Shown here in pieces: positions 6,599-10,103 of a stretch of DNA of 10,103 nt. Position numbers and translations under genes: made by a program. Within the stretch, counting starts at the first letter, position 1, and the number at the start of each line of letters is the position of its first letter. Below the pieces are notes generated by a model that saw only the letters and a list, made by a program, of their open reading frames with translations, ran no database searches and was not told where the DNA came from. Origin of the DNA: Verrucomicrobiota bacterium (GTDB taxonomy: Bacteria > Verrucomicrobiota > Verrucomicrobiia > Limisphaerales > AV2); the NCBI GenBank assembly GCA_003219345.1, contig QHOP01000079.1, positions 1 to 10,103 of the forward strand, read 5' to 3'.

Positions 6599-8590
6599 AT
6601 GAACCAAACTCGTCACAAGATTCTTGTTCTTTTCCTGCTCTTGGCGGCGATGTTCCCTTGGGCAGCCTTCGCCCAAGTGTTCATTTCCCAACAGCCGCAA
6701 AGCCAGTCGCTCGTGACCGGAGCCAGACTGACCTTGACGGTCCAAGCCACCGGAACGGGGCCTTTGTCCTATCAGTGGCGGCGCAACGGCGTGAATATTC
6801 CCGGCGCGAACAGTTCCGCATTCGTAATCGCCAGGTTCCAGCCCACAGACTCCGGGGACTACAGTGTCGCTGTTGCGGATGTCACCGGCGCGGTCAACAG
6901 CGACACAGCCCAGGTCAGGGCGGCCAATCTGAGCGATTTGCCGTTCACCGACGCCATGGGCGATCAGAACCTCATCACTGACGCGAATGGAACAGGTCGT
7001 GGCAGCAACGTGGGCGCAACGAAGGAGCCGGGCGAACCGAATCACGCCAACAAGCCCGGATCGCATTCCGTCTGGCTGACCTGGCAAGCGCCCTTGCTCG
7101 GGGGTGTTGCGAAGTTCGACACGGCGGGGAGCAGTTTCGATACGTTACTGGCGGTTTACACCGGCAACAGCGTAACGAATCTGACACTGGTCGCTGCCAA
7201 CGACGACGTCAGCAATTGTGACGACCCGGCGCGCGGTTTTCATTCCAGCCAGGTTAAATTCAATGCGCAGGGCGGAACGGTGTATCACATCGCCGTGGAC
7301 GGCCTGGGTGGAGCTGCCGGCGACATCGTCCTGAACTGGGATGTGAACGTTTTTGAAGGGTTGTTGACCGTGTTGAACCTCATGCCGTCGGTGACGTTAG
7401 GATTGCCCGGGGACAACTTGACCCTGTCGGTGAACGTCCAGGGTCTGGTGAACTACCAGTGGTATTTGGACTGCAAACCTATTCCAGGCGCGACGGCAAA
7501 CCTCCTGCGCATCGATAACCTGCAGGCATCGAAAGTGGGCGATTACACCGTGCACGTCAAAGACCTGCTGGGGGTGGAAACCGTGAGCGACGCGGCCAAT
7601 GTCCAAATCAACATTACTGACGGTCGTGCGATTAATGTGGCCGCGCTCGATAAGTTTTCGGAAATCGCCGAGGGCGTGAAGAGCGGTCTGACCCGTAGCG
7701 CTTCCCGGCTGCAAAAGTCGGCCGTGAGCGGATCGCCGGTTCGGAAAAAGGCCGGTGGGCTGGCGCGCGGTTATCGCGGCACGCAGATCTTCAGCACGGT
7801 GGGTTCGACCAAAGACCCGGGAGAACCCAACCACTGCGGCGAAACCGGTGGCGCATCGGCGTGGTATGCCTACCAACCGCCAGCCACTGGTCTTTTGATT
7901 CTTGATACTGAAGGGAGCGACTTTGACACCGTGCTGGCGGTTTACACCGGGCCGGGAACCGACTACGCCAGTTTGGTGCCCGTCGCCTGCGATAAGGACA
8001 GCGGGTCGAACGGCAAAACCAGCAAGGTGGTTTTTTCGGTGACGAAGGACACGATATATTACATCGCGGTGGACGGGGAGGGCGGGACGAGCGGCACGGT
8101 GCAGTTGAACTACAACTTGGGTGTCGCGCCGGTTTTCACGCAGCAACCCTTCACGCGGACAGTGTCTCCGGGCGGTAGCGTGACGTTGAGCGCGACGGCT
8201 TCGGGAGTTCCCGCGCCGCTCTATCAATGGTATTTCGGCTCGGACGCCATTCCAGGGGCGACAAACGCGAGTTTGACGATCACAAATTTTCAATCCGTCG
8301 ATGAAGGCGACTACCAGGTTTTGGCGAGCAATTTTGCCGACTCCGCCGTTAGCGCCCGCGCAACACTGTTGCTGGATTCGCCGTTGCGGCTGGACTCTTT
8401 CAACGTCAGGAGCGGTGCCACCAGCATGCGCCTGATCGGACAAAGCAACGGCAGCTACATCATTCAGTACTCGCCCAATCTTCAGGACTGGTCTTCTCTT
8501 GTGACGAACGCTGTGCCGAACGGCATCTGGGCCTATGTAGATACAAATCTACACGCTTCCTCGGGCTTTTATCGGGCCGTCTCCCAGTAA
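6599..8590 (+). CDS. Secreted multidomain Ig-like/PPC-like protein with verrucomicrobial C-terminal tail
   Basis: This is a predicted exported protein of 663 residues with no catalytic domain seen. I start it at ATG 6599, where MNQTRHKILVLFLLLAAMFP then WAAFAQ forms a clean signal peptide (likely cut after AFA, residue 25). The frame stays open to 6491 but that extension is not signal-like. Modules in order: Ig-like 1 (about 27-108, YQWRRNGVNIPGA...DSGDYSVAV); PPC-like 1 (about 135-250, GATKEPGEPNHA, SVWLTWQAP, SFDTLLAVYTGNSV, YHIAVDG); Ig-like 2 (about 263-338, YQWYLDCKPIPGA); a basic linker (about 339-390); PPC-like 2 (about 391-507, same signature); Ig-like 3 (about 509-592); and a tail (about 594-663) with MRLIGQSNGSYIIQYSPNLQ then DW, ending FYRAVSQ. 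Such modules usually mediate binding or surface display, so adhesion or carbohydrate/protein binding is a fair guess only. A paralogue follows 137 bases downstream. Confidence 0.88.
   Translation: MNQTRHKILVLFLLLAAMFPWAAFAQVFISQQPQSQSLVTGARLTLTVQATGTGPLSYQWRRNGVNIPGANSSAFVIARFQPTDSGDYSVAVADVTGAVNSDTAQVRAANLSDLPFTDAMGDQNLITDANGTGRGSNVGATKEPGEPNHANKPGSHSVWLTWQAPLLGGVAKFDTAGSSFDTLLAVYTGNSVTNLTLVAANDDVSNCDDPARGFHSSQVKFNAQGGTVYHIAVDGLGGAAGDIVLNWDVNVFEGLLTVLNLMPSVTLGLPGDNLTLSVNVQGLVNYQWYLDCKPIPGATANLLRIDNLQASKVGDYTVHVKDLLGVETVSDAANVQINITDGRAINVAALDKFSEIAEGVKSGLTRSASRLQKSAVSGSPVRKKAGGLARGYRGTQIFSTVGSTKDPGEPNHCGETGGASAWYAYQPPATGLLILDTEGSDFDTVLAVYTGPGTDYASLVPVACDKDSGSNGKTSKVVFSVTKDTIYYIAVDGEGGTSGTVQLNYNLGVAPVFTQQPFTRTVSPGGSVTLSATASGVPAPLYQWYFGSDAIPGATNASLTITNFQSVDEGDYQVLASNFADSAVSARATLLLDSPLRLDSFNVRSGATSMRLIGQSNGSYIIQYSPNLQDWSSLVTNAVPNGIWAYVDTNLHASSGFYRAVSQ
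7148..7169 (+). repeat. Short conserved DNA core within PPC-like module 1
   Basis: The 17-base core CTGGCGGTTTACACCGG, encoding LAVYTG, occurs here and identically at 7934-7950 (PPC-like module 2 of the same gene) and 9592-9608 (the paralogue). Between this copy and the third the identity extends to 22 bases. Identical codon choice in three otherwise diverged modules suggests shared recent ancestry or gene conversion rather than an independent element. Confidence 0.6.
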
Positions 8591-8637
8591 ACGGGCGTAT
8601 TACCCGTCTGGTGGCCCGCGACCTGACACTCCGCGCG

Positions 8638-8665
8638 TTGACAGAAACGCGAACAATGCCTTAAT
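8638..8665 (+). promoter_or_regulatory. Possible sigma70-type promoter for the second Ig/PPC gene
   Basis: A perfect TTGACA box (8638-8643) is followed after 16 bases by CTTAAT (8660-8665), which matches four of six -10 positions but lacks the conserved first T and second A. Transcription would begin near 8672, leaving a leader of about 55 bases before the ATG at 8728. It lies in the 137-base gap after the first Ig/PPC gene. If real, the second gene can be transcribed independently of the first. Confidence 0.3.
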
Positions 8666-8727
8666 GGAGTCATGCTGTTCAGCACCTTGCTTCGGTGGAT
8701 CAGAATTGCCGACGGACGACGCCTGTG

Positions 8728-10103
8728 ATGGGCACGACTGGCAGAACCGGCGACGCGGCTTCCGGGATTCAACGCCGGTTCCTCAAAAGCCTTCTCTTCC
8801 TGCTGCTGGTCGCGTTGCACTCCGTGCCGCGCGCACAAGGCCAGGTCTTGACGCCCGACACGATGACTCTGATCGGCGTCGGTGCGAGCGGCAAGGCCAG
8901 CTTCACGTCCCTCCTGAACTGTCCGGTGAACCTGCGCGTCTCCATTCAGGACACCAATATTGTGTCGGTCACTCCGTTGACGGCAGGTCCGGTGACCGCG
9001 CTGCTTTTTACGGTGACCGGCTTGCAGGTGGGCAACACGGTGGTTCGCGTCGATTTCACGGGCACTTCGCCGCTTTGCACCAACACCGGCTCCCGATTTC
9101 TCACCGTCCATGTCATCGAGCGCCCGGTGATTATTCAACAACCGACCAGCCAGTCGGTCGCCGCCGGCACGGATGTCACGTTCACCGTTGTCGCCGCGGG
9201 CAATTTGCTCCGCTACCAGTGGCGGCTCAACGGCGTCAACCTCCTCGCAGCAACCGGCAACACGCTGACGCTCACCAACGTGCAGCCGACCAACGCTGGC
9301 GACTACAGCGTGACGGTCTATAACGCCGCCGGCGTGGTCAACAGCGATTCGGTCAGCCTGACCGTGACTAATGTTTCAAGCCTGCCCTTCACGGACCAAT
9401 TTGACGGTCCTGGCAACAGCATTTCCGGCCCGGGTGGACAGGGACACGGGACGAATTCCGGTGCCACGCGCCAACCGGGCGAGCCGCTCCACGCCGGCGA
9501 GAAAGGCACTAATTCGGTCTGGCTGACCTGGCGCGCGCCGGCGAACGGGGTCGTCGTTCTCTCCACGCTGGGAAGCGATTTCGACACGTTGCTGGCGGTT
9601 TACACCGGCAACACGGTGACGAATCTGACAGAAGTGGCGAGCGATAACGACAGCGCCGGATTTCTGACCAGCCAGTTGAAGTTCTACGCCATCGCTGGCA
9701 CGGATTATCACATCGCCGTTGACGGCTTTCACGGCGCCCAGGGTCAAATTGTCTTTAGCTGGGACCTGGTCCCTTCGACCACGGCGATCCCGCGGATCCT
9801 CACTCAACCGGTGCCGAAATCAGGCCCGACCAATGACGACGCGTCGCTCCTGGTAGGGTTTGACAGCGTCGAACCTGTGGTCGTCCAATGGTTCAAAGAC
9901 GGCCAACTCGCCCGTCAGACAAATTTCCCGGCCGGAGGATCGGACACGTTTCCCATCAGCAATCTTCGGAAATCGGACGTGGGCAATTACCGCGTTCGAA
10001 TCGTGCCGGCGGGCGCCCCGACCGACACGACGCGAGAGGTCTTCAGCAAACTGGTGCGGGTGCAGATTCATGTTCGCGGCGATGGTACCGTCGTGCGCGA
10101 CGT
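8728..10103 (+). CDS. Second secreted Ig-like/PPC-like protein, paralogue of the upstream gene (3' end outside window)
   Basis: The frame is open from a TAA at 8662-8664 to the window edge: 458 codons visible from ATG 8728, with in-frame GTGs at 8695 and 8725 as alternatives. A long n-region precedes a signal-peptide core, RRFLKSLLFLLLVALHSVP (residues 16-34), with cleavage likely near RAQG (35-38). Residues about 40-130 form a beta-rich, BIG-like domain (MTLIGVGASGKASF...VTGLQVGNTVVRVDF) with two cysteines, C65 and C117, that could pair. Next is an Ig-like domain (about 131-215, YQWRLNGVNLLAA, NAGDYSVTV). Then comes a PPC-like module (about 216-350, SGATRQPGEPLHAGE, NSVWLTWRAP, DFDTLLAVYTGNTV, YHIAVDG), and a second Ig-like domain (about 355-450, VQWFKDG, DVGNYRVRI). 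The Ig and PPC modules closely match those of the preceding gene, so the two are tandem paralogues, but the N-terminal BIG-like domain is new. Extracellular or cell-surface binding is inferred; further modules beyond the edge could include an enzyme domain or anchor. Confidence 0.85.
   Translation, partial: MGTTGRTGDAASGIQRRFLKSLLFLLLVALHSVPRAQGQVLTPDTMTLIGVGASGKASFTSLLNCPVNLRVSIQDTNIVSVTPLTAGPVTALLFTVTGLQVGNTVVRVDFTGTSPLCTNTGSRFLTVHVIERPVIIQQPTSQSVAAGTDVTFTVVAAGNLLRYQWRLNGVNLLAATGNTLTLTNVQPTNAGDYSVTVYNAAGVVNSDSVSLTVTNVSSLPFTDQFDGPGNSISGPGGQGHGTNSGATRQPGEPLHAGEKGTNSVWLTWRAPANGVVVLSTLGSDFDTLLAVYTGNTVTNLTEVASDNDSAGFLTSQLKFYAIAGTDYHIAVDGFHGAQGQIVFSWDLVPSTTAIPRILTQPVPKSGPTNDDASLLVGFDSVEPVVVQWFKDGQLARQTNFPAGGSDTFPISNLRKSDVGNYRVRIVPAGAPTDTTREVFSKLVRVQIHVRGDGTVVRD

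Noticed and set aside
7397..8443. 348-codon open frame on the minus strand
   Set aside because: Antisense to the Ig/PPC gene, rich in Arg, Gln, His and Val, with no domain signature, whereas the plus strand encodes clear Ig and PPC modules.
8591..8607. ACGGG/CCCGT hairpin right after the first Ig/PPC stop codon
   Set aside because: The stem is only five base pairs and there is no following T run, so it does not qualify as an intrinsic terminator.
8664..9323. 219-codon open frame on the plus strand
   Set aside because: Overlaps the second Ig/PPC gene in another frame; composition is arginine/histidine-rich and it has no signal or domain, unlike the frame starting at 8728.

Overview
The window looks like a piece of a Verrucomicrobiota genome (Pedosphaera/Limisphaera-like), probably from an environmental or metagenome assembly. 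The evidence is indirect. It carries large secreted proteins built from immunoglobulin-like and PPC-like modules ending in a 'NLQDW...FYRAV' tail, a FecR-TPR-barrel protein, mostly weak ribosome-binding sites and moderately high GC. No rRNA, tRNA, CRISPR array, insertion sequence or phage gene was seen.

Layout. (1) 1-875, plus strand: the C-terminal part of HemW, a radical-SAM heme chaperone; its start and its iron-sulfur cysteine motif lie left of the window. (2) 824-2766, minus strand: a membrane adenylate/guanylate cyclase with a periplasmic CHASE2 sensor. One -1 frame break at about 1840-1864 splits it into a CHASE2 half and a catalytic half. It converges on hemW and overlaps it by 52 bases. 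(3) 2861-6297, minus strand, 94 bases upstream of the cyclase start and probably in the same operon: a large envelope protein with signal peptide, FecR domain, TPR array and a TonB-receptor-like beta-barrel ending in Phe. Its 5' end also has a frame break, at about 6122-6135, which separates the signal peptide from the rest. (4) 6298-6598: a divergent non-coding region. (5) 6599-8590, plus strand: a secreted Ig/PPC protein of about 663 residues. (6) 8728 to the right edge, plus strand: a second, paralogous Ig/PPC secreted protein that runs out of the window.

How the parts may work together. The FecR-TPR-barrel protein and the CHASE2 cyclase form a plausible trans-envelope pair: an outer-membrane barrel with periplasmic FecR and TPR domains, next to an inner-membrane cyclase whose sensor faces the same periplasm. 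That coupling is inference from gene order and topology. Both genes are broken in the sequence as given, although their domains are otherwise intact, so either sequence or assembly errors or very recent inactivation must be considered. The two Ig/PPC genes are a tandem pair of likely surface or extracellular adhesion/binding proteins with no catalytic domain visible in the window.
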